A DNA stretch of 64,000 nt from Mycobacterium paraseoulense (GTDB lineage Bacteria; Actinomycetota; Actinomycetes; Mycobacteriales; Mycobacteriaceae): NCBI RefSeq assembly GCF_010731655.1, contig NZ_AP022619.1, forward strand, positions 1,922,001 to 1,986,000. The letters are read 5' to 3'. Positions 36,328 through 44,944 of this stretch are shown here, in pieces. The notes under the pieces are model-generated. The model was given only the letters and a program-made list of their open reading frames with translations. It made no database searches and was not told the DNA's origin. The translations under genes and the position numbers were made by a program. Position 1 is the first letter of the stretch. Every line of letters starts with the position of its first letter.

Positions 36328-36764
36328 GCGCTCCTCCGGCGACGTTGGCGACGACGTTGCCCGGCGAGCACGTCCAGATCGCCGTCAATAAAGACACCGA
36401 ACCGTTCTGGCACGCAGCCAAAGAAGGGCGGCTGGTCGCGCCCCAGTGCGCCGACTGCGGCAACTTCCGGCTCCCGCCGACGCCGTTTTGCCCGGCTTGT
36501 CAATCAAAATCAATCACCTGGATGGAACTCAGCGGTGACGCAACGGTGTACAGCTTCGCGGTGGTACACGGTATCCCGGGCATGCCTGCGCTGACGGTGG
36601 TGCCCGCCGTGGTGGATCTCCCCGACGCACCTGGTGCCCGGCTGGTGAGCAACATCATCGACATCGACCCCGCCGACGTGACCATCGGAATGGCGCTGCG
36701 CGTGGACTTTTCGCCGATCGCGGACGGCTGGATGCTTCCGGTGTTCCGCGCCGTCCACAGGTGA
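36324..36764 (+). CDS. DUF35 OB-fold/rubredoxin-like zinc-ribbon protein
   Basis: A 146-residue DUF35 protein. An N-terminal helix (TEPFWHAAKEGRL) leads to a zinc ribbon with C42-x2-C45 and C56-x2-C59, then an OB-fold (VYSFAVVHG onward). Such proteins bind acyl-CoA and partner thiolase-like enzymes, here the overlapping upstream gene. Zinc ligands are all present. Confidence 0.92.
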   Translation: MSAPPATLATTLPGEHVQIAVNKDTEPFWHAAKEGRLVAPQCADCGNFRLPPTPFCPACQSKSITWMELSGDATVYSFAVVHGIPGMPALTVVPAVVDLPDAPGARLVSNIIDIDPADVTIGMALRVDFSPIADGWMLPVFRAVHR

Positions 36765-36780
36765 TAGGAGCGACTGCGCA

Positions 36781-36991
36781 TGGCTGACGACGACAGCGCC
36801 CTGCACGAAAAACCGCTGGAGTTCCTGGCGAGCATCGCGAACACCGGCGGCGATTGCGACGGCCAGGCGATCCTGCCGGAAACGGGCACTTCCGGGCCTC
36901 GTGTTCGTGCGGCAACTGGAGCATCGAAGTCCAGACGTCCGAAGAAGGCCTCCGATTAGCGCGCCTGCACACCGGAAGTCCGGAGAACTGA
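36781..36991 (+). pseudogene. Small zinc-ribbon-like protein, frameshifted
   Basis: Starts MADDDSALHEKPLEFLASIA in one frame. After about residue 28 the conserved part, GNGHFRASCSCGNWSIEV then QTSEEGLRLARLHTGSPEN and TGA 36989-36991, lies in the next frame. Adding one C in the CC at 36863-36864 restores one 69-70-residue protein with a CxC motif. A related degenerate tail occurs at 55435-55560. Either a mutation or a base-call error. Position between DUF35 and SDR genes suggests it was part of the operon. Confidence 0.7.
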
Positions 36992-37008
36992 GAGATTAAG
37001 GAGAGATC

Positions 37009-37827
37009 GTGGGAAGTTTGGAAGGTAAGGTCGCCTTCATCACCGGCGCCGCCCGGGGGCAGGGTCGCGCCCATGCTCTGCGCCTGGCCGGTGAAGGCGC
37101 CGACATCATAGCGCTGGACATCTGTGCCGACATCGACTCGATGGACTATCCCAACGCCGCACCGGCCGACCTCGATGACACAGTCAAGCTCGTCGAGGAT
37201 CTGGGGCGGCGAATAGTGGCCCGCCACGCCGATGTTCGAGACGCCGATGCCGTCGACGACGTGGTCCGCGAGGGTGTGGACGAGTTCGGTCGGCTCGACA
37301 TCGTGGTGGCCAATGCCGGCATCGTTCGACTCACTGAAGGCTCGCAGCGACGCCAGATCTTTCGCGACATCATCGACGTGAACCTGGTCGGCGTGTGGAA
37401 TACCGTTGAGTCGGCGATCCCCGCGCTCATCGATGGTGGTCGCGGCGGATCGATCGTGATCACCAGTTCGAGTGCCGGTTTGAAAGCCACCGGCACCGGG
37501 CGCGCCGGTGGCCAAGCATACGCCGCCGCAAAGCGGGGTTTGGTCGGCTTGATGCAGGTGTGGGCCAACCATCTCGGCCCGCACTCCATCCGTGTCAACA
37601 CAATCCATCCCACCGGAGTGGCGACCGGGATGGTGATGAACGAGACGATGGCCAAATTGTTCGAAGCCAACGACGTAGCGGTTGCGGCGATGCAGAACGT
37701 GCTGCCGATCCAGATCCTGCAACCGGAAGACGTGGCCGGAGCCGTGGCGTGGCTGGTTTCGGATGAGGGCAGGTTCATCACTGGCACCGCTTGGCCGCTG
37801 GATGCCGGCTTCGCGGTGCGCGCGTAG
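37009..37827 (+). CDS. Mycofactocin-coupled SDR oxidoreductase
   Basis: A 272-residue SDR from GTG 37009 (AAGGAGAG upstream). TGAARGQGRAHALRLAGEGAD near residue 13 is the signature of SDRs that use mycofactocin to reoxidise a tightly held NADH; further VVANAGI near 100, Ser in SSSAGLKATG, catalytic YAAAKRG near 169 and HPTGVATGM. It would oxidise an alcohol or carveol-like group. It follows the DUF35 gene and the small zinc-ribbon gene in one operon. The similar gene at 55988 lacks the same neighbours. Confidence 0.92.
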   Translation: MGSLEGKVAFITGAARGQGRAHALRLAGEGADIIALDICADIDSMDYPNAAPADLDDTVKLVEDLGRRIVARHADVRDADAVDDVVREGVDEFGRLDIVVANAGIVRLTEGSQRRQIFRDIIDVNLVGVWNTVESAIPALIDGGRGGSIVITSSSAGLKATGTGRAGGQAYAAAKRGLVGLMQVWANHLGPHSIRVNTIHPTGVATGMVMNETMAKLFEANDVAVAAMQNVLPIQILQPEDVAGAVAWLVSDEGRFITGTAWPLDAGFAVRA

Positions 37828-37981
37828 GGACAGGGGAACCTTTCAGAACATCAACCCATGCAGGAGGCCATAGTGATTAACACCGTCGGGCTTCATCGGA
37901 GCGGGCCATATGGGTGAGCCCATCGTGTTGCGCCTGCTCGACGCCGCCAGCCGCGTTCCGCGGTTCCGCTGAGGACTTCAG

Positions 37982-38731
37982 ATGCCGCTCCCCGATTTGG
38001 TTCTCGTCCATGGTGGCCAGCATGCGGGCGACTGCTGGGATCTGACGGTCTCCGAGTTGCGCCGCCAGGAACCAGAACTCCGCATCCTCGCGGTGGACCT
38101 TCCGGGTCGCGGCTCGAAGCCAGGTGACCTGACCGCAGCCACCATCGGCGCCTGGGTCGACTCTGTGGTCGCCGATATCGATGATGCGGGTTTTGGCGAA
38201 ATCGTCATCGCCGGCCACTCGATGGCGGGGGTGACGGTACCCGGGGTGGTGGCCCGGCTGGGCTCTGCGCGCGTCCGCGAGATGGTTCTAGCGGCGGCGT
38301 TCGTGCCGCGTCAGGGCGAAGCGATCACGGACACGCTCGACGGTCCACTGGCATGGTTCGCTCGGCGCGGCGCGGGAAAAGGGAAACCGCTGAAAGTCCC
38401 GTCTTTCGTTGCGCGCTATGCGTTCTGCAATGGGATGACCGAAAAGCAGCGCCAGTTCGCGATGGCACGGCTGTACCCCGACACGGTGTCGATAGCGATT
38501 GAACCAGTGGACCGACGTGACCTTCCGGCGGACATATCCCGCACCTGGATCCTCACCACACGCGACCGCGCACTGTCCGTCGCGTCCCAACGGCGCAGTA
38601 TCGATGCTCTGGGCGGGGTGCAGACCATCGTCGAGGTCGACTCGTGCCATGACGTGATGATCAGCCAGCCGATTCGTACAGCGCAGATCCTTCTCGACCG
38701 GTGCCGTCAATACGTGAATTCGGTCGGGTGA
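37982..38731 (+). CDS. Alpha/beta hydrolase, small
   Basis: A 249-residue hydrolase: VHGGQHAGDCWD oxyanion region near residue 9, nucleophile Ser80 in AGHSMAG, and His in SCHDVMIS near the C-terminus. The lid is short, as in hydroxynitrile-lyase/esterase relatives. It follows the SDR by 154 bases; a stretch there (GEPIVLRLLDAASRVP then stop) is unexplained. Ester or enol-lactone cleavage is plausible but not shown. Confidence 0.87.
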   Translation: MPLPDLVLVHGGQHAGDCWDLTVSELRRQEPELRILAVDLPGRGSKPGDLTAATIGAWVDSVVADIDDAGFGEIVIAGHSMAGVTVPGVVARLGSARVREMVLAAAFVPRQGEAITDTLDGPLAWFARRGAGKGKPLKVPSFVARYAFCNGMTEKQRQFAMARLYPDTVSIAIEPVDRRDLPADISRTWILTTRDRALSVASQRRSIDALGGVQTIVEVDSCHDVMISQPIRTAQILLDRCRQYVNSVG

Positions 38732-38742
38732 TCGCGCCGTCT

Positions 38743-38830
38743 TATTTCAGATGGAGCAGCTTGGCATCGTCGATACCCATCCCTCGAATCACCTCGTCGG
38801 TGTCTTCGGCGAACATCGGCGATCGGCGCG
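38743..38830 (-). pseudogene. CaiB/BaiF CoA-transferase C-terminal stump
   Basis: Minus-strand frame FAEDTDEVIRGMGIDDAKLL ending HLK and TAA has the conserved tail of CaiB proteins (compare HTDEVLAELGYDEEQI of the gene at 43733). The rest is gone or scrambled up to about 39000. Confidence 0.6.
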
Positions 38831-39026
38831 CAGGAGTGGTTCGAAGAACCGCGCCTTATACTTCTGGATGCAATGGGGACAATTCCATTCCGCCAACCGA
38901 TTTCGGCCATCCGGGAGCGACCGGCTTCCCGTCGACCAGATCGGAGTGCCATGCGGAGGCGTCGTCGCCGGGTCGCTCGCCAGTCAGGGGCCGTGGTCAC
39001 CCGGGAATGTTAACTGGTTACTGACC

Positions 39027-39134
39027 ATGCCAAGCGACGACGAAGCGGTCCCGACACACGAAAGGCTCGACGAGGACGACCGCGCAAGAATGTATAAGGT
39101 CACCCGAATTGACTATGGCAGTCGACTGTCATAA
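39027..39134 (+). pseudogene. Small conserved mycobacterial protein, truncated (copy 3)
   Basis: ATG then PSDDEAVPTHERLDEDDRAR, the N-terminal 20 residues of the small protein at 39883, then unrelated codons to a stop. A third, most eroded copy of the family in this window. Confidence 0.7.
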
Positions 39135-39510
39135 TGTCCCTTTCGTGGCCAAAAACGTGCTCGTCGTGCTGAGCAATCCAATCGCTGACGAGGACGATGC
39201 CTTCAACAAGTGGTACGACAACACGGGCATACCCCAGGTCCTTGATGTACCCGGAGTGGTTGCGGCGCAACGGTATGCGATCTCCGAGGTCAACGTTCCC
39301 GATGACCAGGAATTGCCCGCCGTGCTGCCACCCCCGACCCACCGGTACATGGTGATCTATGAACTAGACCGTGAACCCGATCAAGTGATGCAGGAATTCC
39401 TTGCAAGGTCGATGGCAGGAAAGTTCACGCTCGGCGAGACGCTGGACCTGGGCACGATCTCGCTCACCGGTTGGACGCCGGTCGGTGAGCGCCGGCTCGC
39501 GAAATTGTAG
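39115..39510 (+). CDS. DUF4286/EthD-like dimeric alpha-beta barrel protein
   Basis: A 131-residue protein from ATG 39115 (a GTG at 39145 is a possible alternative). KNVLVVLSNPIADEDDAFNK then WYDNTGIPQVLDVPGVVAAQ is the typical ferredoxin-like strand-helix core of this family, often found beside catabolic genes. Catalytic role unknown; some relatives are monooxygenase or isomerase helpers. Isolated here. Confidence 0.75.
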   Translation: MAVDCHNVPFVAKNVLVVLSNPIADEDDAFNKWYDNTGIPQVLDVPGVVAAQRYAISEVNVPDDQELPAVLPPPTHRYMVIYELDREPDQVMQEFLARSMAGKFTLGETLDLGTISLTGWTPVGERRLAKL

Positions 39511-39882
39511 GAGGCCCGTGAGCGAGACCCTCGACATCTTGCACACACAACGAGACTCCTGACGGCTCAATCCGACGCGATTACCCGGAGGCCGCCGACG
39601 CAATCGCGGGCGCGATGCTTGTCGTCCCCTGCCGGGTCGCTTGCTTTTCGTCAGGACAGAATTCATCGGCGACACCCCGGTATCTGAAATGGGACGAGAA
39701 GGCCAGTGCTACCGAACGATTGGGTCACAGCGCATAATCTCGAACCGCGCGGCCTGGCTAAGTTCCGCGCTCACGCAGCGCTGGCGGATACGCGCTGGAG
39801 CGCCTGTCTGGAGCGCCTGTCGGTCCGCCCCGAGCTCGGTACGATAGGGCATCACTGATTGCCATCCCCCGAAAGGATGACC
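39511..39882. other. Gene-free stretch
   Basis: Nothing coding recognised. It has an imperfect tandem duplication of GGAGCGCCTGTC near 39797-39820. The last 40 bases (ATTGCCATCC, GAAAGGA) match the leader of copy 1 at 19435-19463, so the duplicated block includes the translation start region. Confidence 0.45.
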
Positions 39883-40197
39883 ATGGCAAGCGACGATGGA
39901 GCAGCCGCCGTCCCAGCACGCGAAAGGCTCGATGAGGACGACCACGACCTATTGACTTTTGGAGAAGCAGGCGAGCGGCTTCGCTTGGAGATCGCGGCGG
40001 CCGAGCGCGACGTCGTGCATCTCGAGCAGACCGACTCCGCGGACGGCCTGTCGAAGGCTCGGGCCCGTTTGGAAGCGCTCCGCGCGGCAGCGAAACGCAA
40101 TTCGGCACACACCATAAACGACGAGAACTTCGAAAAGTTCTTCGGTTACGCCGGCAAGGCTAAGCGCGACCTGCCGCACATCGACCCGACCAATTGA
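39883..40197 (+). CDS. Small conserved mycobacterial protein (copy 2, intact)
   Basis: A 104-residue acidic, helical protein: MASDDGAAAVPARERLDEDD, HDLLTFGEAGERLRLEIAAA, a heptad-like LEQ...SKARARLEALRAAAKR and the conserved C-terminal INDENFEKFFGYAGKAKRDL. No catalytic motif; probably a coiled-coil or scaffold-like factor. Homologues are often mislabelled acyl-CoA synthase. It is followed by a broken PPOX gene, while copy 1 is itself broken but followed by an intact one. Confidence 0.8.
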   Translation: MASDDGAAAVPARERLDEDDHDLLTFGEAGERLRLEIAAAERDVVHLEQTDSADGLSKARARLEALRAAAKRNSAHTINDENFEKFFGYAGKAKRDLPHIDPTN

Positions 40198-40200
40198 CGG

Positions 40201-40431
40201 GTGGGCTATCCGGACAGGTGGGTGGATGGCCGGCCCGTTTCAAAGTATCTCTTTATGAGGCGACCGGAGCACACGGTGGTCGGATACCCCATCACACCGA
40301 CACTCCAAAGGACAGAGCCATCGAGTTCTCGACCTATCGAAAGGCCACGAAACGCGCTATCTTGCCGCCGCCGATCGCGTCTGCGTTGTCATTGCCGAAG
40401 ACGACGATCCTCCCCCGGGGCGTTGCGCTAG
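40201..40431 (+). pseudogene. PPOX-class protein remnant
   Basis: Frame reads DRWVDGRPVSKYLFMRRPEH then TVVGYPITPTLQ, parallel to the intact gene at 19772, before frame loss; the segment FSTYRKATKRAI continues in another frame. It directly follows the small protein stop. Confidence 0.8.
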
Positions 40432-40616
40432 GGGTTGCAGTCACCTCCTGCGAACACGTGACTAGTACCGGTGATCATCAATCCAGCCAGGTCCGGATCC
40501 GCGCTGACTCGCCTGATCGCGTACCGAATGCCGTAGTACATCGCGGGAGTCACAGCGTTGCGCCCCTGCGGGCGATCGAGAGCGCAGATCGTCGTTTCGC
40601 CAATACGGTTCAACAT
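40428..40616 (-). pseudogene. Enoyl-CoA hydratase N-terminal stump (copy 2)
   Basis: A 62-codon frame ICALDRPQGRNAVTPAMYYG then DPDLAGLMITG and FAGGDCNP ends at the oxyanion-hole loop where crotonases continue for 200 more residues. Antisense to and abutting the PPOX remnant, as at 20930. Confidence 0.78.
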
Positions 40617-40708
40617 GAGAAGGGGTATCCAACCACTCGCCGTCGGGCTGGGCCATCAGCATCCTGAGATCCGAGACGATCCTTCCACGGGGTAATTGGT
40701 AAAAAACA

Positions 40709-40722
40709 GTTATACAGTTATA
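40709..40722. promoter_or_regulatory. Operator-like AT-rich site, class 1 (GTTATACAGTTATA)
   Basis: Matches the 16822/24811 site at 12 of 14 positions; 31 bases before the epoxide hydrolase ATG. Confidence 0.45.
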
Positions 40723-40753
40723 GAATTCACTCGACCTGTGATATAAAGGGCGC

Positions 40754-41869
40754 ATGCCCTCCATCAAGCCTTTCCGGATTTCGGTTCCCGATGCCGCACT
40801 CGACGATCTGAAGGCGCGGCTGAAGCGAACCCGTTGGCCGGAGGCCGAATGCGTCGACGACTGGAGCCAGGGCATGCCGCTCGCCTACACTCGCGAGTTG
40901 GCTGAGTATTGGTCGACCGAATACGACTGGCGTGCAAGCGAGTCCGCGTTGAACAGATTCGATCACTACACCACCGACATCGACGACTTGGACATCCATT
41001 TCATTCACCAGCGCTCCCCGCTGAGCGACGCACTTCCGCTGGTGATCACCCACGGCTGGCCTGGATCAATCGTTGAGTTCCACAAGGTGATCGAACCACT
41101 GACGGAAATGGGATTCCACGTGGTGTGTCCGTCGCTGCCCGGTTTCGGCTTCTCTGGCAAGCCCACGCATACCGGTTGGGGCGTCGAGAAGATCGCCAGC
41201 GCGTGGAATACGCTGATGGGCCGTCTGGGATACGAGCGGTATGGCGCGCAGGGCGGCGACTGGGGCGCCGCGGTGACCACACAACTGGGCCGCGCCGGCG
41301 GAAGATGCGTCGGAATTCACCTCAACATGCCGGTCAGCTTTCCGCCGGCGGACATGGGCCATCCGACTGACGAAGAGCAACAGGCGCTAGACAGCCTCGT
41401 CGAGTATCAGCGCTGGGACTCAGGCTATTCGAGCCAACAGGCAACCAGGCCGCAGACCCTCGGCTACGCTCTTGTGGACTCACCCGTCGGGCAGATGGCG
41501 TGGATCGTTGAAAAGTTCTGGCGGTGGATGGACTGCGACGGCCACCCGGAGAAGGTGCTGACACGCGACGAGCTCCTCGACAACGTGATGGTTTACTGGA
41601 CGACCGCGTCGGCGGCGTCGTCAGCCCGCCTGTATTGGGAGAGTTTCTTCTCCACCTTCGGCGCTCAATCCGATCGCGTAGAGGTACCCACCGGCATCGC
41701 GGCATTTCCGAAGGAACTGTTCAAGACGCCCCGTAGTTGGTGCGAGCCCAACTACAACATCACGCAGTGGACGTCCATGCCGCGCGGCGGTCACTTCGCG
41801 GCCTTCGAGCAGCCCGAGCTCTTCGTCGACGACGTGGCATCATTCTTCGATACGGTGCGAAAGAGCTGA
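40754..41869 (+). CDS. Epoxide hydrolase (EHN-domain type)
   Basis: A 371-residue epoxide hydrolase. Residues 1-110 are the EHN N-terminal domain (FRISVPDAALDDLKARLKRT), HGWPGS at 100-105 is the oxyanion hole, Asp169 in GGDWGA is the nucleophile, and His347 in GGHFAAFEQ the general base. Length is normal and all key residues are present. It would open an epoxide made by one of the P450s in the region; that link is inference. It stands alone between remnants, under a class 1 operator-like site. Confidence 0.92.
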   Translation: MPSIKPFRISVPDAALDDLKARLKRTRWPEAECVDDWSQGMPLAYTRELAEYWSTEYDWRASESALNRFDHYTTDIDDLDIHFIHQRSPLSDALPLVITHGWPGSIVEFHKVIEPLTEMGFHVVCPSLPGFGFSGKPTHTGWGVEKIASAWNTLMGRLGYERYGAQGGDWGAAVTTQLGRAGGRCVGIHLNMPVSFPPADMGHPTDEEQQALDSLVEYQRWDSGYSSQQATRPQTLGYALVDSPVGQMAWIVEKFWRWMDCDGHPEKVLTRDELLDNVMVYWTTASAASSARLYWESFFSTFGAQSDRVEVPTGIAAFPKELFKTPRSWCEPNYNITQWTSMPRGGHFAAFEQPELFVDDVASFFDTVRKS

Positions 41870-42259
41870 AATTTCCAGCTGGTTGGTCAACCCACGGTGG
41901 CGTCAAACTCAGTCCCATGGGCATCGGCAAGACACTGAGAATCGATCATTTACATTGACGCTCAGGCTAACCGAATGGAACGATGTCGGGTCGGTGTCGA
42001 GGTTCGACCGCCACAGGCCGGTGCGCGATTTTCGTCCGTTCACCGCGGTTGCGATACGGAGAATCGCGGCTTCACCACCGGTCGCGATCAATGGCGTGCC
42101 TGCCGAGGCTAGATTCACTGTGGTGCAGCAGATTCCACAACGAAATCTCGACCTCGTCAGCGAAGCGCGCCATACCGCAGCCCGACTCCGGCACTCGGGA
42201 ACTCACCTTGGGCCGCTGCTCGGCGTCCGTACAACCGGCCGCCGGTCGTCTACTCCGGC
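41870..42259. other. Gene-free stretch
   Basis: No supported gene. A short hairpin AGCTG/CAGCT spans the epoxide hydrolase stop (about 41865-41881) but has no T-run. Confidence 0.4.
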
Positions 42260-42316
42260 TCACCCTGTCGGCCCGCCCAGTGGCTCGCATACATGGCTGT
42301 CGGCGTCGATGATCAT
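42260..42316 (-). pseudogene. Amidohydrolase N-terminal stump
   Basis: ATG 42316 then IIDADSHVCEPLGGPTG and stop: the first 13 residues are the D-x-D-x-H metal-ligand start of an ACMSD-like amidohydrolase, after which the gene ends. Its ATG overlaps the TesB stop (ATGA), showing a former TesB/amidohydrolase operon. Confidence 0.7.
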
Positions 42317-43182
42317 TTGCGCTTCGTCCAATTGTGTTGACCTAACCACTCTCGAATGAGACCCACCTGCGTCACAGAGGCGACGTGGTTGCCGCGCTCG
42401 TCGAAGAATCCGCCGACGCAGAACGCCCTGCCTTCCGAGGCACTGGGCGACAGATGATCGAAGCGCAGCCACTGATCAATGCGGAAGGGGCGATGAAACC
42501 ACACAGAGTGATCGAGGGTGAACGTCTGAACGTCGTTGTGGGGCCCGATCTCGTGCGGGCTAAAGGAGCTCCTCAACAATGTCAGGTCAGCGACACATGT
42601 GGCGATGGCACTGTGGACCGCTTGAGGACCTTCGAAAGGTGTCGACGTTCGCACCCATAGGCGCGGCAGCGTACCCTTACCCGTTGTCGTAAGCGGGCGC
42701 ACATTCGAATCCGGGCACCAGTCGACAGCCAAAGAAGACCATCGTCGATAGAAATCCGCCCAATCCTCGGGAAATGGACGCAAGGCCGCGCCGGCTTCTG
42801 AAGGGCCGCCGACAGCTTCGGCAACCAGTTGATGCTCGGGTCCAGTTTCTGGAGCGTGGAACGAGGCCTGCATGGAAAGGAGCTGGCGACCCTGCTGCTC
42901 AGCTATGACCCGCCGGTCGGAGAACGAGCGTGAGTCGCGCAAGCGCTCGACGCGAAAGTCAATCGGCGGCCCGATCAACCCCGCGGAGAGAAAGTGCGAC
43001 TGAACAGAGTGTGGGACGCGTTTTTCCTCGACGGTCTTGGCCGCCGCCATCAGCGCTTGACCTGCCGCCTGGCCGCCGAATACCCGGGGCATACCGATGT
43101 CGGGCGTGGTCCCTTGGTAGAAATCGCTTGCGACGAATCGGACGTCGAGCAGATCAATCAAGGAGGCGACAGTGGCGACCAT
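42313..43182 (-). CDS. Acyl-CoA thioesterase II (TesB-like)
   Basis: A 289-residue double hot-dog thioesterase. Start is ATG 43182 (MVATVASLIDLLDV); a longer frame to 43299 has no family similarity. VFGGQAAGQALMAAAKTV near residue 33, VHSVQSHFL-like HSVQSHFLSAG near 57, DHSVWFHRPFRIDQWL near 237 with the Asp, and SVTQVGLIRE with the Gln of the catalytic triad. It would release CoA from acyl-CoA. Next to it lies the amidohydrolase stump. Confidence 0.9.
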   Translation of the reverse strand: MVATVASLIDLLDVRFVASDFYQGTTPDIGMPRVFGGQAAGQALMAAAKTVEEKRVPHSVQSHFLSAGLIGPPIDFRVERLRDSRSFSDRRVIAEQQGRQLLSMQASFHAPETGPEHQLVAEAVGGPSEAGAALRPFPEDWADFYRRWSSLAVDWCPDSNVRPLTTTGKGTLPRLWVRTSTPFEGPQAVHSAIATCVADLTLLRSSFSPHEIGPHNDVQTFTLDHSVWFHRPFRIDQWLRFDHLSPSASEGRAFCVGGFFDERGNHVASVTQVGLIREWLGQHNWTKRK

Positions 43183-43732
43183 CAGCTGCCCTCTTGGAGT
43201 CGGCTCCGACTTCCGACCGGCGTCCGCGATGCCCTGCGCTCGTGTGCAAGTCGCAATACCGCGGCTGGTTCGGCTGACATGAGGGCGCCGAGCCCACAAG
43301 GGCTTAACAACGGTGTCTTCTTGACCCGCCGAACGGACGCGATGGTGCTTTCGCTGGGCGTGCGTCGTGTCTCGGTACGCAGAGCTGCCATGGCAATCCC
43401 TATCTATCTAGGCCGCTCATCTAGGCCGCAACTGCCTGAGAATTTCTGCGCTGCCCGGCAACCTTTTCACGATACGAATCTACTATAGAGCAGAAAATTA
43501 CAGGTGCATCGGCGCTCAAAGTGAAGGATCGAGGCACTGCGGGCCGCTCTGACACTCCACGTGCAGCACCACGGTACTGGCAGGATCAGCAAGCCCGAGA
43601 ACGACTTTTGTCAAGTCCTTGTCCGAGCCCTTCGTTTCGACCGTCGAACACAGCCACCTGATTCGGAGTGCCGCAGGCTGGGCGCGGCTGGCCGCCGATA
43701 GCTTCGACGACGGCAGCGACGCGGAGTCGCAC
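43183..43732. other. Gene-free stretch of about 550 bases
   Basis: No frame carries a family signature. An AT-rich region at 43470-43500 (CGAATCTACTATAG) may hold a promoter; frames at 43516-43818 look like shadows or remnants. Confidence 0.45.
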
Positions 43733-44944
43733 CTACAGTACGACCGACTTGATCTTGAAGTCGATGATCTGCTCTTCGTCGTAGCCGAGTTCGGCAAGTA
43801 CTTCATCGGTGTGCTCACCGTGTCCTGGTGCGCACCTCAGTGATAACGGCGTCTCATCGAACTGAACCGGACTGCCCGCCAAGGCGAATTCATTGCCGTT
43901 GGTATCAGTAGTGCGGGGCAGGTATCCGTTAGCAATCACCTGGGGGTCGTCGTGGATCTCGCGCGCGGTGCGCATCACGTCCCACACTCCCTCGAACCCG
44001 GCGAAGGACTTCTCCCAATGCGCGAGATCTTCGGCTGCGAAGATCGCCCGCAACTCGGCGATGCACTCCTTGCGATTCTCGAATCGTACGGGTGCATTGG
44101 CGAACCGCTCGTCGGAGATCAAGTCCGGGCGACCTAGGCGCGTACAGAAATCGGACCAGAACCGATCGGCCTGGAGTAGTACAAATGCGATGAATCGGCC
44201 GTCGCGGGTCTTGTAAAGGTTGACAGCGGGGTTGGGCATCTCCTCGAGCTGGAATTTGGGGCGGTCCTGGCCGGTGACGCCCGAGGCGACGATGTCGGGT
44301 CCGAGTTGCCAGATGGCGGCGCTGAGCAGTGAGACGTCGACAATGGAGGGTTCACCTGTTCGCTCGCGCTTCACCAAGGCTCCGGCGATTCCTGCGGCGA
44401 TTGTCAGGCCGCCATACACGTCACCAAAGGCCGGCAGCTGAAGCGGCGGATAGGACCCGTCGTCGGTGGCATACCCCATGCCGATCCCCCCGCGAGCCCA
44501 ATAGGCCGCGAGGTCGTATCCACCCCGCGTGGCTTCTTCTCCCTTGATGCCGTACCCGTGACCGCGGGCATAAATGATCTTGGGGTTGCGCGCACGCACC
44601 TGATCCACGTCGATTCCCATGCGCCGCCGCGAGTCCGGCAGCAGGTTGGTGAGAAACACGTCGGCTGTCTCAATCAACGTCATCAACACCTCGCGGCCCT
44701 CCGGACTGGAGGTGTCCAGACCGATGCTGCGTTTTCCGCGGTTCGGCTGTTGGATGAAGTGGTTGACGCCCCGCGCCCCGGGGAGAAGTCCCGAATTGAT
44801 CAATCCGCGCTGCGGATCACCGGTCTCGGGATGTTCGATCTTGATGACATCGGCGCCCCAATCGGCGAGCACGGCGCCAGCGGCCGGAACGAACGTCCAT
44901 GCGGCGAGCTCGACGACGCGAATGCCGCTCAGCACACCAGTCAT
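43733..44944 (-). CDS. Family III CoA-transferase (CaiB/BaiF)
   Basis: A 403-residue single-domain CaiB/BaiF enzyme: VVELAAWTFVPAAGAVLADW, IKIEHPETGDPQRG, NRGKRSIGLD and the catalytic Asp in EPSIVDVSLL near residue 204, then NLYKTRDGRFIAF. It would transfer CoA between acids, activating a substrate without ATP. Its ATG overlaps the stop of the aldehyde dehydrogenase (ATGA), so aldehyde oxidation to an acid and CoA activation are coupled in one operon. Confidence 0.92.
   Translation of the reverse strand: MTGVLSGIRVVELAAWTFVPAAGAVLADWGADVIKIEHPETGDPQRGLINSGLLPGARGVNHFIQQPNRGKRSIGLDTSSPEGREVLMTLIETADVFLTNLLPDSRRRMGIDVDQVRARNPKIIYARGHGYGIKGEEATRGGYDLAAYWARGGIGMGYATDDGSYPPLQLPAFGDVYGGLTIAAGIAGALVKRERTGEPSIVDVSLLSAAIWQLGPDIVASGVTGQDRPKFQLEEMPNPAVNLYKTRDGRFIAFVLLQADRFWSDFCTRLGRPDLISDERFANAPVRFENRKECIAELRAIFAAEDLAHWEKSFAGFEGVWDVMRTAREIHDDPQVIANGYLPRTTDTNGNEFALAGSPVQFDETPLSLRCAPGHGEHTDEVLAELGYDEEQIIDFKIKSVVL

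Noticed and set aside
41865..41881. Rho-independent terminator after the epoxide hydrolase
   Set aside because: Five-base stem only and no T-run.
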